DNA of 64,000 nucleotides from Clostridia bacterium (GTDB lineage: Bacteria; Bacillota; Clostridia; Christensenellales; QALW01), in the NCBI GenBank assembly GCA_900769815.1, contig CAAGID010000018.1:28260-92259 (forward strand), given 5' to 3'. This document shows, piece after piece, positions 43,676-53,019 of this stretch (positions are counted from its first letter, which is position 1; each line of letters starts with the position of its first letter). A program made the position numbers and the translations under genes. The notes beneath the pieces are model-generated. The model was not told the DNA's origin and did not search any database. It saw only the letters and a program-made list of their open reading frames with translations.

Positions 43676-45625
43676 TTATCCTTCTAAATTATTTTTGTTC
43701 TCTTCGGTAGTACCTTCTGAGTTTTTATTAGCCAATTCTGCCTTGAAATCAGCCAAAGTTTTTCCGTTGAAAATTTCTTCAAACTGTTCGCCTGTTATTT
43801 TTTCCATATCAAGGAGAACTTCTGCAAGATTATCTAAAACTTCTTTTTTCTCAGTAAGAATATCCAATGCTCTTTTATCTGCCGTTGTGATAATATCGCG
43901 TATTGCAGCATCAACCTTTGCACAAAGTTCTTCTGAATAACCTTTTTGTGTTGCAAAATCTCTGCCAATGAAAATTTCGTCTCCGCCGTTGTTGCCTAAA
44001 TACATAGGACCGATCTCGTCATACATACCATACTGTGTAACATAACCTTTTGCAAGTTCGGTTATATGCTTGATATCGGCTGAAGCACCGGTAGTTATTT
44101 CATTAAAAATAAGTTTTTCGGCTGCGCGGCCGCCCAACCCCATTGCAATACTATCAAGAATATATGCACGTGAATAGGTGTTGTGCTCTTGGTCAGGACG
44201 CATTAAAGTGTATCCACCTGCACCGCCACGAGGAATAATTGAGACTTCTGTTACGGGGTCACAATTATTGGCAACTTTAGCAACGATGGCGTGTCCTGCT
44301 TCGTGATATGCAGTAAGTCTTCTGTCTTTTTCAGTTGTTTTGTGAGATTTCTTTTCAGGACCCATAATAACACGCGTGATAGAATCCTTTAAATCCTGCA
44401 TAGTAATTTTTTCATGATTTCTTCTTACTGCAAGGAGTGCGGCTTCATTACATAAGTTCTGAATATCAGCACCTACAAAACCTGTAGTAAGCAGAGCAAC
44501 CTCGTGGGCAGAAACGTCATCAGCGAACTGTTTATTTCTTGCGTGAATTTTAAAGATTTCCTCTCTGCCTTTAGTATCAGGAGGAAGAACGTGAATCTGT
44601 CTATCAAAACGTCCAGAACGGAGAAGTGCGGGGTCAAGGATATCTGCACGGTTTGTTGCCGCGATAATTATTATACCTTCGTTGCCTACAAAACCGTCCA
44701 TTTCAACAAGTAACTGGTTAAGCGTTTGTTCACGTTCATCGTGACCGCCGCCTATACCTGAACCACGTCTGCGTCCTACGGCATCAATTTCATCAATAAA
44801 TATAATGCAAGGATGATTTTTCTTTGCTTGATTAAATAAGTCACGAACACGGGCAGCACCGATACCAACGTATAATTCAACAAAATCTGAACCTGTAATT
44901 GAGAAGAAGGGAACACCCGCTTCTCCGGCAACAGATTTAGCCAACAAGGTTTTACCTGTTCCGGGAGGACCTACAAGAAGAACACCTTTGGGAATTCTTG
45001 CCCCCATCTTTGTGAATTTTTCAGGAGCTTTTAAGAAATCAACAATTTCTTTAAGCTCTTCTTTTTCTTCATCAGCACCTGCTACTTCGTTAAAAGTAAT
45101 TTTCTTCTTGCTGTCGTCGTAAAGCTTAGCGGTAGATTTTCCAAATTGCATTGCTTTGCCGTTGCCTGATGATTGTGCAATGAAGAAATAAATAGTTATA
45201 CCTATAATTATGAATAAGAAAATATAGGGGAGATATTCAAGATACCAAGGTGGACTGACAATTATATCATTATAAGTAAAGGTATCATATTTGCTTGCGA
45301 CAGACTCTAATTCTTTTCCGAATTCCTCAGTATACGTGATGGAAGCCTTATATTCGTATTTTTTTTGAAGTTCTGAATTTATCTTATCAATGTCTTTTGT
45401 TAAATCGACTTTATTTACGTTATCGTAGGTTATACAATATACCGTCTTCTGATTTACAACAAGAACTCTTTGGAACTCATTGTTCTTCAATTTTTTCATA
45501 AATTCAGACGAACTTATTTCATTCTGAGTAAGTGATTTGTTTTGTATGCCCCCAAATGCAAAAAATATAACTACAGCTATAAGTGCAAGATAAATGAGAA
45601 CAAATATTGGTTTTTTCTTTTTCAT
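43676..45625 (-). CDS. ftsH: ATP-dependent zinc metalloprotease FtsH
   Basis: FtsH is a hexameric AAA+ protease of the inner membrane that removes misassembled membrane proteins. The 649-residue protein has a first membrane helix (about residues 5-25), a periplasmic domain, a second helix (about 130-150), the AAA domain with Walker A G219-T226 (GPPGTGKT), Walker [14 protein letters not shown], the SRH region, and the M41 domain with H441-E442-x-x-H445 (HEAGH). The far C-terminus is a charged tail. It is preceded by its own promoter and the tilS gene. Confidence 0.98.
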   Translation of the reverse strand: MKKKKPIFVLIYLALIAVVIFFAFGGIQNKSLTQNEISSSEFMKKLKNNEFQRVLVVNQKTVYCITYDNVNKVDLTKDIDKINSELQKKYEYKASITYTEEFGKELESVASKYDTFTYNDIIVSPPWYLEYLPYIFLFIIIGITIYFFIAQSSGNGKAMQFGKSTAKLYDDSKKKITFNEVAGADEEKEELKEIVDFLKAPEKFTKMGARIPKGVLLVGPPGTGKTLLAKSVAGEAGVPFFSITGSDFVELYVGIGAARVRDLFNQAKKNHPCIIFIDEIDAVGRRRGSGIGGGHDEREQTLNQLLVEMDGFVGNEGIIIIAATNRADILDPALLRSGRFDRQIHVLPPDTKGREEIFKIHARNKQFADDVSAHEVALLTTGFVGADIQNLCNEAALLAVRRNHEKITMQDLKDSITRVIMGPEKKSHKTTEKDRRLTAYHEAGHAIVAKVANNCDPVTEVSIIPRGGAGGYTLMRPDQEHNTYSRAYILDSIAMGLGGRAAEKLIFNEITTGASADIKHITELAKGYVTQYGMYDEIGPMYLGNNGGDEIFIGRDFATQKGYSEELCAKVDAAIRDIITTADKRALDILTEKKEVLDNLAEVLLDMEKITGEQFEEIFNGKTLADFKAELANKNSEGTTEENKNNLEG

Positions 45626-45657
45626 TTAGCATTCCTTTCAAGCATTTTGTTTTTGTT

Positions 45658-45686
45658 ATTATATCACTAATTCCAAATTATTACAA
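45658..45686 (-). promoter_or_regulatory. ftsH promoter
   Basis: On the minus strand TTGTAA (45686-45681) and TATAAT (45663-45658) are spaced by 17 bases, 33 bases before the ftsH start. Confidence 0.8.
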
Positions 45687-45753
45687 TGAAATATCTGTGA
45701 AACATAATGTTATCTTGTTGAAAATAAAACTTTTTAATATTATGCCCAAAACA

Positions 45754-47079
45754 TTAAGTTTCGTACGTTATTTTAATGATTTTTTTTGTTGCTGGTTTTA
45801 TTTTTACTTTTTCTGAAACTGTGTAACCGATAATTGCATATATTTCGTTATCCTTTGCAATAAGAGGAGTATTGTTTCTTATATGAGACGGAACTTTTTT
45901 ATCAATAAAATATTTTTTTAACGTACATTTTCCGCCGGAGCCTAATGGGTAAATATAATCGTGCTCTTTGCGTGTGCGTAAAACAACACCTTGAGGGAGT
46001 TCATCATAATCGAGAAATTCACAATTTTTTTCTTTTATATATGACGTAACGAAATTGCTTGTTATATTTCCGTTATTCCATTTGTAAGTTTTGTTTTCTT
46101 TAAAAACATATTCAACAATAAAATCTGTTTTTGACTTTAAAAAATGTATCTCATTATATATTTTTTTTGCTTTAATGTTATACGGAAGATGAATTTCTTT
46201 TCCCGATTCTTTTTTTATAAGTGAAAAAACGTCTTCAAGGTGTTTTCTCTCAATATCAATAATATTTCCATTTAACAATTCGATACATTTTTTTATTAAT
46301 TCAATCTGCAAAATATGAGGCAGATTATTTATTTTAAAAATAACTTTATCATTAAGTTGGGTAATATATTGTTTTTCAAATTCACTAATTGAGAACTTAA
46401 TAAAATCATTGTAATCATTGAGAATTTCTGCACATTTTGTTATTGAAGAGACAGAATCAATATTAAGAACATTATCAATATGCGGAATAATATCAAGACG
46501 AAATTTATTTCTTGTATATTCGCAAGATAAATTAGTTGAATCTGTTATAAAATTAATGCCATTTTCTCTATTAAAACTTTCGATTTCTACTCTTGAAATA
46601 TTAAGAATAGGGCGAATTATATTATTGTTCTTGAATTGCATACCGCATAAGCCGTTTAATCCGCTGCCTCGTAAGAGATGCATCAGAATAGTTTCAGCCT
46701 GGTCGTTTCTATTATGGGCAACTGCAATTTTTGCATTAAATTTCAAAGCATAATTGTTTAAAATTTTATATCTTTCTTGCCTTGCTGCAGTTTCTAATGA
46801 AAGATTATTCTGTTTCGCAATTTTAGGAACGTCAACTTTTTCTTCAAAAAAGGTTATGTTATATTTCAAACAGAAATCTCTTGCAAAAATAGAGTCTCTT
46901 TGGGCTTCTTCACCGCGAATACCATGGTTAACGTGAACCGCATAGACGTTAAAATTTAACTTGTGTAACGCATAAAGCAAGCAAGCAGAATCTGCACCGC
47001 CCGAAAAACCGACAATAACGTTTTCGCCGATTGACAAGAGAGAATATTTTGAAATATTTTCATTAATTCTTTCTAACAT
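45754..47079 (-). CDS. tilS: tRNA(Ile)-lysidine synthase
   Basis: TilS attaches lysine to C34 of the tRNA-Ile that reads AUA. The 441-residue enzyme has the PP-loop VIVGFSGGADSACLLYAL, the VHVNHGIRGEEAQRD and VAHNRNDQAETILMHLLRGSGLNGL motifs, and a C-terminal domain with VLRTRKEHDYIYP and KKYFIDKKVPSHIRN. In many Firmicutes hpt lies between tilS and ftsH; here only 128 bases are left and no hpt is present. The gene follows the DnaC/DnaI-like gene by one base. Confidence 0.95.
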   Translation of the reverse strand: MLERINENISKYSLLSIGENVIVGFSGGADSACLLYALHKLNFNVYAVHVNHGIRGEEAQRDSIFARDFCLKYNITFFEEKVDVPKIAKQNNLSLETAARQERYKILNNYALKFNAKIAVAHNRNDQAETILMHLLRGSGLNGLCGMQFKNNNIIRPILNISRVEIESFNRENGINFITDSTNLSCEYTRNKFRLDIIPHIDNVLNIDSVSSITKCAEILNDYNDFIKFSISEFEKQYITQLNDKVIFKINNLPHILQIELIKKCIELLNGNIIDIERKHLEDVFSLIKKESGKEIHLPYNIKAKKIYNEIHFLKSKTDFIVEYVFKENKTYKWNNGNITSNFVTSYIKEKNCEFLDYDELPQGVVLRTRKEHDYIYPLGSGGKCTLKKYFIDKKVPSHIRNNTPLIAKDNEIYAIIGYTVSEKVKIKPATKKIIKITYET

Positions 47080-47080
47080 A

Positions 47081-47980
47081 TTATAGCCTCTGACGAAGGT
47101 CTTTTCCGGGAATGGAAAAAACGTATGTTGAGTTTAAATCAAAAAGCCTTGATGAAATTCTTTCGTTATAGTGTGCCTTTAGTTCATCGGCAGTTAAATT
47201 CGTTGAAACGCAGATAGACTTGTTGTTTTGCGAACGTTCATTGATGAGTAAAAATAAATATTCTACGGTAATGTTATTAAACATTGGTTCAGAGCCCAAA
47301 TCATCAATGATAAGCATTTCTGCATCCAATAAAACGTCAATATTGTTTGTTTGATTTAATGCATATTTGCGTAAAATATCAAATAACTTTCCTGCAGTAA
47401 TGAAAACAACGCTTATACCGCGTTTTTTTAATTCGGCGTATACACAGGAAAGTAAAAAAGTTTTTCCCGTTCCTGTGCTTCCGCACAATACAGTATTAGG
47501 CTTTTTCACACAAGGAAAGCGTTCAGAATAAATTTTTAGATAATCTCTAATTTCTAAAATTTTCTTTTTTATAGAATTATCAAAAATATTTTCATCAAAG
47601 TTTTCAAATGACTTTGAATTTGAAACACACTCGTTTTTTAATGATTCATCAATAAGCATTTTTGTAAAACATTCGCAACGTTGATTACCAATATAACCCG
47701 TATCATTACATTTTGTACAGTGATATTTTTTTTCAGGAATGATTATATTGTTTTTGGTAATATAGTTATTGATTTCTTTATTGATCTTGTCAGTTGCTTT
47801 TTCCTTTTCTTCTTTAGAAAGCGTGAAATCACTTACAATTAGCCGCTTTTTGTTTTCTAAATCAAAAAGGGATGGGTGAGAAACGTATAAATCTTTTTTA
47901 GCATTTTTATAATCAAAAGCCGATGTTAAACGAAATTGATTTAATTTTTTTTCAATTTTATTGATAAGATACGTATCCAT
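47081..47980 (-). CDS. DnaC/DnaI-like helicase-loader ATPase
   Basis: Proteins of this type load the replicative helicase DnaB/DnaC onto DNA. The 299-residue protein has an N-terminal region with a zinc-finger CTKCNDTGYIGNQRCEC, then an AAA+ domain with Walker A GSTGTGKTFL, Walker B MLIIDDLGSEP and the sensor CVSTNLTADELKAHYNERISS, written here as two parts STNLTADEL and ERISSRL. It directly follows the DnaD-domain gene, as in the dnaB-dnaI pair of Bacillus. The two are translated together. Confidence 0.9.
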   Translation of the reverse strand: MDTYLINKIEKKLNQFRLTSAFDYKNAKKDLYVSHPSLFDLENKKRLIVSDFTLSKEEKEKATDKINKEINNYITKNNIIIPEKKYHCTKCNDTGYIGNQRCECFTKMLIDESLKNECVSNSKSFENFDENIFDNSIKKKILEIRDYLKIYSERFPCVKKPNTVLCGSTGTGKTFLLSCVYAELKKRGISVVFITAGKLFDILRKYALNQTNNIDVLLDAEMLIIDDLGSEPMFNNITVEYLFLLINERSQNNKSICVSTNLTADELKAHYNERISSRLFDLNSTYVFSIPGKDLRQRL

Positions 47981-47981
47981 A

Positions 47982-49181
47982 TTAAACCTCTAAATTTGAA
48001 GTGTCGGCATATAATGAATTACCATATGAATCATCTCTGCCTTTAAATTTGTCTTTTGACTGCTTCTGCGGGCGGGTTTCCTTAGTTTTTATTGAGTTGT
48101 AAATTTCTTCTTGACTAAAGATTTTCTTTTCGTTTAATTCATTAAGTTTGTTAACGTATTTAGTGAAGGTATGATAGCCGTTTTCACACAGCGCTTTTGC
48201 TATAAAAATAAGTGTTTCGGGCTTAAAACCAAATGATTTAAACTCTTTTAAGCACTCAACGTGAACGTTAGTTATCGTGCGTGATTTTTCGCCAAGTTCA
48301 GAAAGGATTGCAGAAATAATACGCCTATCAGCATCAGATTCAGAAAGATATGCTTTTATTTGCTTTTCTGAATGTAGGTTAAGAGCGTGCAAACTTTCAA
48401 GAATTCTGTTAATATATGCAAGGCTTGGGTTAAGAGATTTTGTCGTTTCCTGACAAGCGGCTTTAATTCCTTTTAATTCAAAGCCAAAATCATTTGTCCA
48501 ATGACGATATAATGCAATTTCATCAACGGTAGGTACTCGCTTAATACCAAGATGTAAAAGAAGTTTTGATACCTCGTGTTTTTTAGCTTCTTCAATAGAA
48601 AGGAATTCTTCTGCCTTTTCAACAGTAATTATGTTATCGTTTGACCAGCTTTGTGCAACTTTATCAATATAAGTAAATGAAATAGAATTGTCTTTTAAAT
48701 TTATGCAGTGAGAAATAAGTAACAAAGAGGCTTCTACGGATAAACCGTAAATTTCAACCCAATCACGGGCTTTATCATATTCACTATTTGTAATGCTTCT
48801 TCCGGGGAATAATGCACGAATTCCAGCAAAATAATCTGAATATGCGGTTAATGAATCAGCAGTATATATGCCTGAATTTTTAGATGCTATCTGTACGCTG
48901 AGAATTTCAAATGAAAAAGGGCGGGAGGTGTGATTTATCAAATGCTTTTTACTTAAATATTCCAAGGAAACATTTAATTCCAAAACTGTGCAGTTTATGT
49001 TTTTTGCAATTTCCATAAGAGAAGTTGCTTTTATTTCAGGATGATTGCAAAGGTACAAGAGATATAAATACACTTTAACTGTAAGCGGCGGCATTTCATT
49101 TAAAAATGAAGCTACAAACGTTCCTTCTAACGGAATAATATCTGATAACGGATTGTTTGCCGAATATTTACCTGCTGACAT
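47982..49181 (-). CDS. DnaD-domain replication initiation protein
   Basis: DnaD/DnaB-type proteins help the loader bring the helicase to the origin. The 399-residue protein has an N-terminal winged-helix part (VKVYLYLLYLCNHPEIKATSLMEIA region, quoted only as VKVYLYLLYLC), and two copies of a DnaD-like helical repeat, one around YDKARDWVEIYGLSVEASLLLI and one around LYRHWTNDFGFELKGIKAAC, ending in a charged low-complexity tail with RPQKQSKDKFKGRDD. It is the first gene of dnaD-dnaI-tilS. The start lies behind AGGAGA. Confidence 0.87.
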   Translation of the reverse strand: MSAGKYSANNPLSDIIPLEGTFVASFLNEMPPLTVKVYLYLLYLCNHPEIKATSLMEIAKNINCTVLELNVSLEYLSKKHLINHTSRPFSFEILSVQIASKNSGIYTADSLTAYSDYFAGIRALFPGRSITNSEYDKARDWVEIYGLSVEASLLLISHCINLKDNSISFTYIDKVAQSWSNDNIITVEKAEEFLSIEEAKKHEVSKLLLHLGIKRVPTVDEIALYRHWTNDFGFELKGIKAACQETTKSLNPSLAYINRILESLHALNLHSEKQIKAYLSESDADRRIISAILSELGEKSRTITNVHVECLKEFKSFGFKPETLIFIAKALCENGYHTFTKYVNKLNELNEKKIFSQEEIYNSIKTKETRPQKQSKDKFKGRDDSYGNSLYADTSNLEV

Positions 49182-49280
49182 ATTATCTCTCCTAAAACAT
49201 TTTTTTGCATATTCCCTTGTATTATATCATAAAAATTCAGATAGATAAAGTACATTTTTATAAAAAGGAGTCGATTTATT

Positions 49281-50768
49281 TTGGGAAAATTAAAAAAAAG
49301 ACTTACTGCGCTGTTTATAGTACTTATTTTGCTATCTGTTACTGTTGTTTGTCTTGTTTCTAAAGAAAGACAAAACGCTAAAAATACTACATATAATATT
49401 AATGCAACTGTATCTGGTAATAAGCTTAACGGAGAATTAAATCTACACTATATAAATGATAAAAATTTCGAAATAAAAGAATTATATTTCTGTTTATATC
49501 CTAATGCTTTTAAGGAAGAGAAAAATCTTACAAACACAACAATTTCTGATAAAATTCACGAAGCATATCCGTCAGGATTTGACAGCGGTTATATAAATGT
49601 TAACCACGTTTTTATTGATAACGAAAAAGTTGATTTTTTCTTGGAAAGTGATGATCAGATTCTAAAAATAAACACACCTGTTTTAAAAAATGGCGAAGAT
49701 ATAAATATAAAAATAGCATTCGATGAAAAGTTACCAAACAGTCCTTCACGGTTTGGCCATAGTGATAACACGTATAATTTTGGTAATTGGTATCCTATAT
49801 TATGTCCATACGTCAATGAAATACCATATAAATGTCTGTATACTGCAAACGGCGACCCCTTTTTTTCTGAATGTGCTGATTATAATGTAACCATAAAAGC
49901 TTCTCCTGAATACAGAATAGCCACAAGTGGTAAAATATTAAAACAAGAAAATATTGATCCATTAACCGTCAAATGGACAATTCAAGGAAAAAATTTACGA
50001 GATTTTGCGTTTGTGATCTCTGAAAAATTTAATTTGCAATCTGAAAAAATTGATGAAACACTGGTTTATTCGTACTATTTAAATGATGATGAATTAGGGC
50101 AATATTCTTTAAATGTTGCTAAAAATGCGTTAAAGGTTTTTAATGAGATTTTCGGAAAATATCCCTATGATACTTTGTCCGTTGCCGAAACTGATTTTTA
50201 TATAGGCGGAATGGAATATCCAAATGTTGTGTTTATTAACACCGCTTTGTATAATGAGTCTGCAAAAGATGCTCTTGAAGAAGTAATTGTCCACGAAATT
50301 GCTCATCAATGGTGGTATAGCGTTATTGGGAACAATGAAATAGAAGAGGCGTGGCTTGATGAAGGTCTGACACAATATTCCGTTGCATTGTATTATGAAT
50401 ATACATATGGAAAAGAAAGATATTTAAGTTTTTTAAACGAAAGCGAAATATACTGTAAGATAGTTTTTGAAGTTTTAAATGAAGCAGATATGAAATTTGA
50501 TAAAAAAATAGATCGCAAAAGCTGTGAGTTTGAGCATTGGATTCTTTATGATGCACTTACGTATGATGTTTCTGCTTTAATGTTAGATGAATTAAGAAAT
50601 ACTATTGGGGATCAAAATTTTTTTAATGGGCTAAAAAAATATTATGATGAAAATAAATTTAAGATTGCCGATAAAAATGCACTTATAAAAGCTTTTAAAA
50701 ATGCAACAGAAAAAAATATTGAAGGTATCATAACTCCGTGGCTTGAAGGAAAAATATATTGGAGTTGA
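49281..50768 (+). CDS. M1-family membrane-anchored metallopeptidase
   Basis: The 495-residue protein has an N-terminal membrane segment (about residues 7-24) and then an M1 aminopeptidase fold facing outward. The beta-rich N-terminal domain is followed by the catalytic part with GGMEYPNVVFIN (GAMEN-like loop), H338-E339-x-x-H342 (HEIAHQWWY) and the third zinc ligand E361 in EEAWLDEGLTQY, with the usual spacing of 18 between H342 and E361. It starts at a TTG behind AAAAGGAG. Substrate is unknown; the exopeptidase GxMEN motif reads GGMEY, so specificity may differ from classical aminopeptidases. Confidence 0.9.
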   Translation: MGKLKKRLTALFIVLILLSVTVVCLVSKERQNAKNTTYNINATVSGNKLNGELNLHYINDKNFEIKELYFCLYPNAFKEEKNLTNTTISDKIHEAYPSGFDSGYINVNHVFIDNEKVDFFLESDDQILKINTPVLKNGEDINIKIAFDEKLPNSPSRFGHSDNTYNFGNWYPILCPYVNEIPYKCLYTANGDPFFSECADYNVTIKASPEYRIATSGKILKQENIDPLTVKWTIQGKNLRDFAFVISEKFNLQSEKIDETLVYSYYLNDDELGQYSLNVAKNALKVFNEIFGKYPYDTLSVAETDFYIGGMEYPNVVFINTALYNESAKDALEEVIVHEIAHQWWYSVIGNNEIEEAWLDEGLTQYSVALYYEYTYGKERYLSFLNESEIYCKIVFEVLNEADMKFDKKIDRKSCEFEHWILYDALTYDVSALMLDELRNTIGDQNFFNGLKKYYDENKFKIADKNALIKAFKNATEKNIEGIITPWLEGKIYWS

Positions 50769-50773
50769 TTTTG

Positions 50774-50801
50774 AGCACTTGTTTATTTCAAGTGCTTTTT
50801 T
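50774..50801 (+). terminator. Terminator after the M1 peptidase
   Basis: AGCACTTG (50774-50781) pairs with CAAGTGCT (50789-50796) around a 7-base loop, followed by TTTTTTG. Confidence 0.9.
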
Positions 50802-50804
50802 GTT

Positions 50805-50832
50805 ACGTAATTTTGTTAATTTTCATATTATA
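50805..50832 (+). promoter_or_regulatory. Candidate sigma-K (late mother-cell) promoter of the collagen-like gene
   Basis: The -10 region CATATTATA (50824-50832) fits the sigma-K consensus CATAnnnTA and AC at 50805-50806 is placed 17 bases upstream, as the sigma-K -35 requires. No good sigma-A pair with a normal spacer is present. A hairpin ATTGGAAA/TTTCCAAT (50835-50854) lies in the 5' leader. The match is short, so it is only suggestive. Confidence 0.4.
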
Positions 50833-50871
50833 CTATTGGAAATATTTTTCCAATAAATTTAGGAGGATAAT

Positions 50872-51858
50872 ATGAAAAGATATCAGAATAAATGCGACCT
50901 TACAAATAGGTCTTTAGACTTAGGTTGCAATAATCAATGTGGCTGTGGTTGCGGATGCGTACCTCCTGTGCATGATGATTGCCCTGAAGTTACTGTTAAT
51001 GTTGGCAGAACTATAACAGGTGCACCGGGTAGCAATGCTTTTGTTTCAAATAGCGGAACTGAGCAGAATGTAATCCTTGATTTTATTATTCCCCAAGGTT
51101 CAACCGGCCCTCAGGGTCCACAAGGACCTCAGGGCGTACCGGGCTTAACCGGTGCTACAGGTGCACAAGGTGAAACCGGCCCAACGGGACCTCAAGGGTT
51201 ACAAGGTATTCCCGGAGTTCAAGGTGTGACCGGTCCAACCGGACCCCAAGGATTACAAGGTATCCAAGGTCCCACAGGCCCAACAGGACCAACAGGACCT
51301 ACAGGACCTCAAGGAATTCAGGGTGAAGTAGGAGTAACCGGACCTACAGGACCTCAAGGAATTCAGGGCGAAGTAGGACCACAGGGGATTCAAGGTGAAA
51401 TAGGTCCTACAGGTCCACAAGGTGAAGACGGAAGCATTGATGCTTATGGCGGATTATATTCGTTGGGTGCTGGCGAACTTACGTTGACACCCGATGAAAT
51501 AACAACAATTCCTTTGACAACGCCAATGCCTCTATTAAATGTAACAAGCGGCACAGATTCAATTACAGTAACAACTGCTGGAGTATATGAAATCAACTAT
51601 ATGCTTTCGGGAACTGCTGCAGTTGGTAATACCGGAGATATTACTTTCTCTGTATTAAATAATGGCACACCAATTTCAAGCACTTCATTAACACAAAGAG
51701 TAACGACAAATGATAGTGTTGAAATGACTGGAAGCGTAATTGTTGAACTTGCTGCAGGAGACGTGCTTTCATTAGGACTTGAAGCCGAATTAACAGCAAC
51801 ATTTAATCTCAATGAAAATACAAATGCAACTTTGTCGGTAAAAAAATTAAGTGACTAA
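50872..51858 (+). CDS. Collagen-like repeat protein, BclA/exosporium type
   Basis: The 328-residue protein has a cysteine-rich N-terminus (seven Cys between residues 8 and 37, including CGCGCGC), a short linker with [10 protein letters not shown], an unbroken run of 38 Gly-X-Y triplets from residue 76 to 189 rich in GPT, GPQ and GIQ, and a C-terminal globular domain from about 192 to 328 whose strands ([15 protein letters not shown] [11 protein letters not shown], then [17 protein letters not shown]) match the TNF/C1q-like trimer domain of BclA. No signal peptide is present, as expected for proteins made in the mother cell and placed on the spore. An excellent AGGAGG precedes it. Confidence 0.9.
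   Translation: MKRYQNKCDLTNRSLDLGCNNQCGCGCGCVPPVHDDCPEVTVNVGRTITGAPGSNAFVSNSGTEQNVILDFIIPQGSTGPQGPQGPQGVPGLTGATGAQGETGPTGPQGLQGIPGVQGVTGPTGPQGLQGIQGPTGPTGPTGPTGPQGIQGEVGVTGPTGPQGIQGEVGPQGIQGEIGPTGPQGEDGSIDAYGGLYSLGAGELTLTPDEITTIPLTTPMPLLNVTSGTDSITVTTAGVYEINYMLSGTAAVGNTGDITFSVLNNGTPISSTSLTQRVTTNDSVEMTGSVIVELAAGDVLSLGLEAELTATFNLNENTNATLSVKKLSD
51097..51438 (+). repeat. Imperfect 9-base tandem repeat coding Gly-X-Y triplets
   Basis: Thirty-eight consecutive 9-base units encode Gly-X-Y. Larger near-identical units occur, such as CCTCAAGGAATTCAGGG at about 51305 and 51351. Such arrays change length easily, so the copy number may vary between strains. Confidence 0.9.
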
Positions 51859-51860
51859 AT

Positions 51861-51883
51861 AATCTCCGCATTATGCGGAGATT
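51861..51883 (+). terminator. Hairpin after the collagen-like gene
   Basis: AATCTCCGCA pairs perfectly with TGCGGAGATT around TTA. It starts 2 bases after the stop codon but is followed by TACATATG rather than a T-run, so it may stabilise the 3' end or weaken rather than block transcription into the glycosyltransferase gene. Confidence 0.6.
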
Positions 51884-51904
51884 TACATATGTAGGGGTGA
51901 GCTT

Positions 51905-52966
51905 TTGAAGGTTTGCGTGTATGCAATTGCTAAAAATGAAGAAAAATTCGCAAAGCGTTGGGCAGAAAGTATGAAAGAAGCAGATGAAATTTATGTTTTA
52001 GATACAGGATCAAGCGATAATACCGTTAAAATTTTAGAAGAAAATGGGGTAAAGGTGTTTTCTAAAAAAATAATTCCTTGGCGTTTTGATACGGCAAGAA
52101 ATGAATCTTTGGCTCTTGCTCCGGAAGATGCGGATATATGTGTTTGTACAGATCTTGATGAAGTTTTTGACATTGGCTGGCGTAAGAATATGGAAAATGC
52201 GTGGACAAAAAATACAACTCGGCTAAAATACCGATACGTATGGAATTTTAATGAAGACGGAAGCGAAGGTACGGTGTTTTATATTGAGAAGGCACATTCA
52301 AGAAAGGGTTATAAATGGATTTATCCCGTTCACGAGATTTTAAAGTGCGATAATGAGAAGATTACTCTTGCAAAAGACGTGCAGTTAAACCATTTTGCAG
52401 ATATAAATAAGCCAAGAACGCAATATCTGCCCTTGCTTGAACTTGCAGTAAAGGAAGACTCCGAAAACGACAGAAATATGCATTATCTGGCACGAGAATA
52501 TATGTTTCACAGGAAGTATTTAAAAGCAATTCAAACATTTGAAAAGCATCTTAATTTAAAAAATGCAAAGTGGAAGGACGAAAGATGTGCTTCAATGCGA
52601 TATATGGCTAAATGCTATCAAGCATTAAAAGATTATACATCGGCATATAAATATTATTTATTGGCAATAGGGGAAGCGCCTTATTTGCGTGAGCCTTGGC
52701 TTGATACGGCATTTTTTGAATATTATCGGGAAAATTATATTGGATGCATTTATTTTACTGAGTATGCACTTAATATTAAACAACGCACTGACACTTATAT
52801 AACCGAATCAACTTCATGGGATTCAACGCCATACGATATTTTGTCAATTGCATACTATAAAATCGGTAAAATTGATAAAGCTATAGAATACGTAAAAGAA
52901 GCAATAAAATTATCGGATGATACGAGGCTGGAAGAAAATCTTAAATTATATAAAAATCTATTGTAA
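51905..52966 (+). CDS. Family 2 glycosyltransferase with TPR-like C-terminus
   Basis: The 353-residue protein joins an N-terminal GT2 domain of the SunS/ WaaE-like short type (YAIAKNEEKFAKRW, VLDTGSSDNTVKIL, the CTDLDEVF metal motif, about residues 1-175) to a helical C-terminus with tetratricopeptide-like repeats (YLAREYMFHRKYLKAIQTFEKH, MAKCYQALKDYTSAYKYYLLAI and SIAYYKIGKIDKAIEYVKEAI, each named here by its start). It starts at a TTG behind GGGGTGA, 46 bases after the collagen-like gene. By analogy with SgtA next to bclA3 in Clostridioides difficile, it may glycosylate threonines of the collagen-like stalk. Confidence 0.85.
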   Translation: MKVCVYAIAKNEEKFAKRWAESMKEADEIYVLDTGSSDNTVKILEENGVKVFSKKIIPWRFDTARNESLALAPEDADICVCTDLDEVFDIGWRKNMENAWTKNTTRLKYRYVWNFNEDGSEGTVFYIEKAHSRKGYKWIYPVHEILKCDNEKITLAKDVQLNHFADINKPRTQYLPLLELAVKEDSENDRNMHYLAREYMFHRKYLKAIQTFEKHLNLKNAKWKDERCASMRYMAKCYQALKDYTSAYKYYLLAIGEAPYLREPWLDTAFFEYYRENYIGCIYFTEYALNIKQRTDTYITESTSWDSTPYDILSIAYYKIGKIDKAIEYVKEAIKLSDDTRLEENLKLYKNLL

Positions 52967-52989
52967 CATTTTAATGTTTTTGGTATAAT
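52961..52989 (+). promoter_or_regulatory. murC promoter
   Basis: TTGTAA at 52961-52966 and TATAAT at 52984-52989 are spaced by 17 bases. The -35 contains the stop codon of the glycosyltransferase gene. Confidence 0.75.
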
Positions 52990-53019
52990 AATATCAACAA
53001 ACTGAAAGAGGAAATCTTT

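Noticed and set aside
49182..49280. A strong divergent promoter pair between the DnaD-like gene and the M1 peptidase gene
   Set aside because: Only a TATAAT on the minus strand (49225-49235 area) is convincing. The matching -35 is weak and nothing clear points to the plus strand, so no promoter was listed.
51097..51438. Possible CRISPR-like or intergenic tandem repeat
   Set aside because: The period is 9 bases and in frame with Gly-X-Y codons of one gene. There are no spacers of uniform length and no cas genes.
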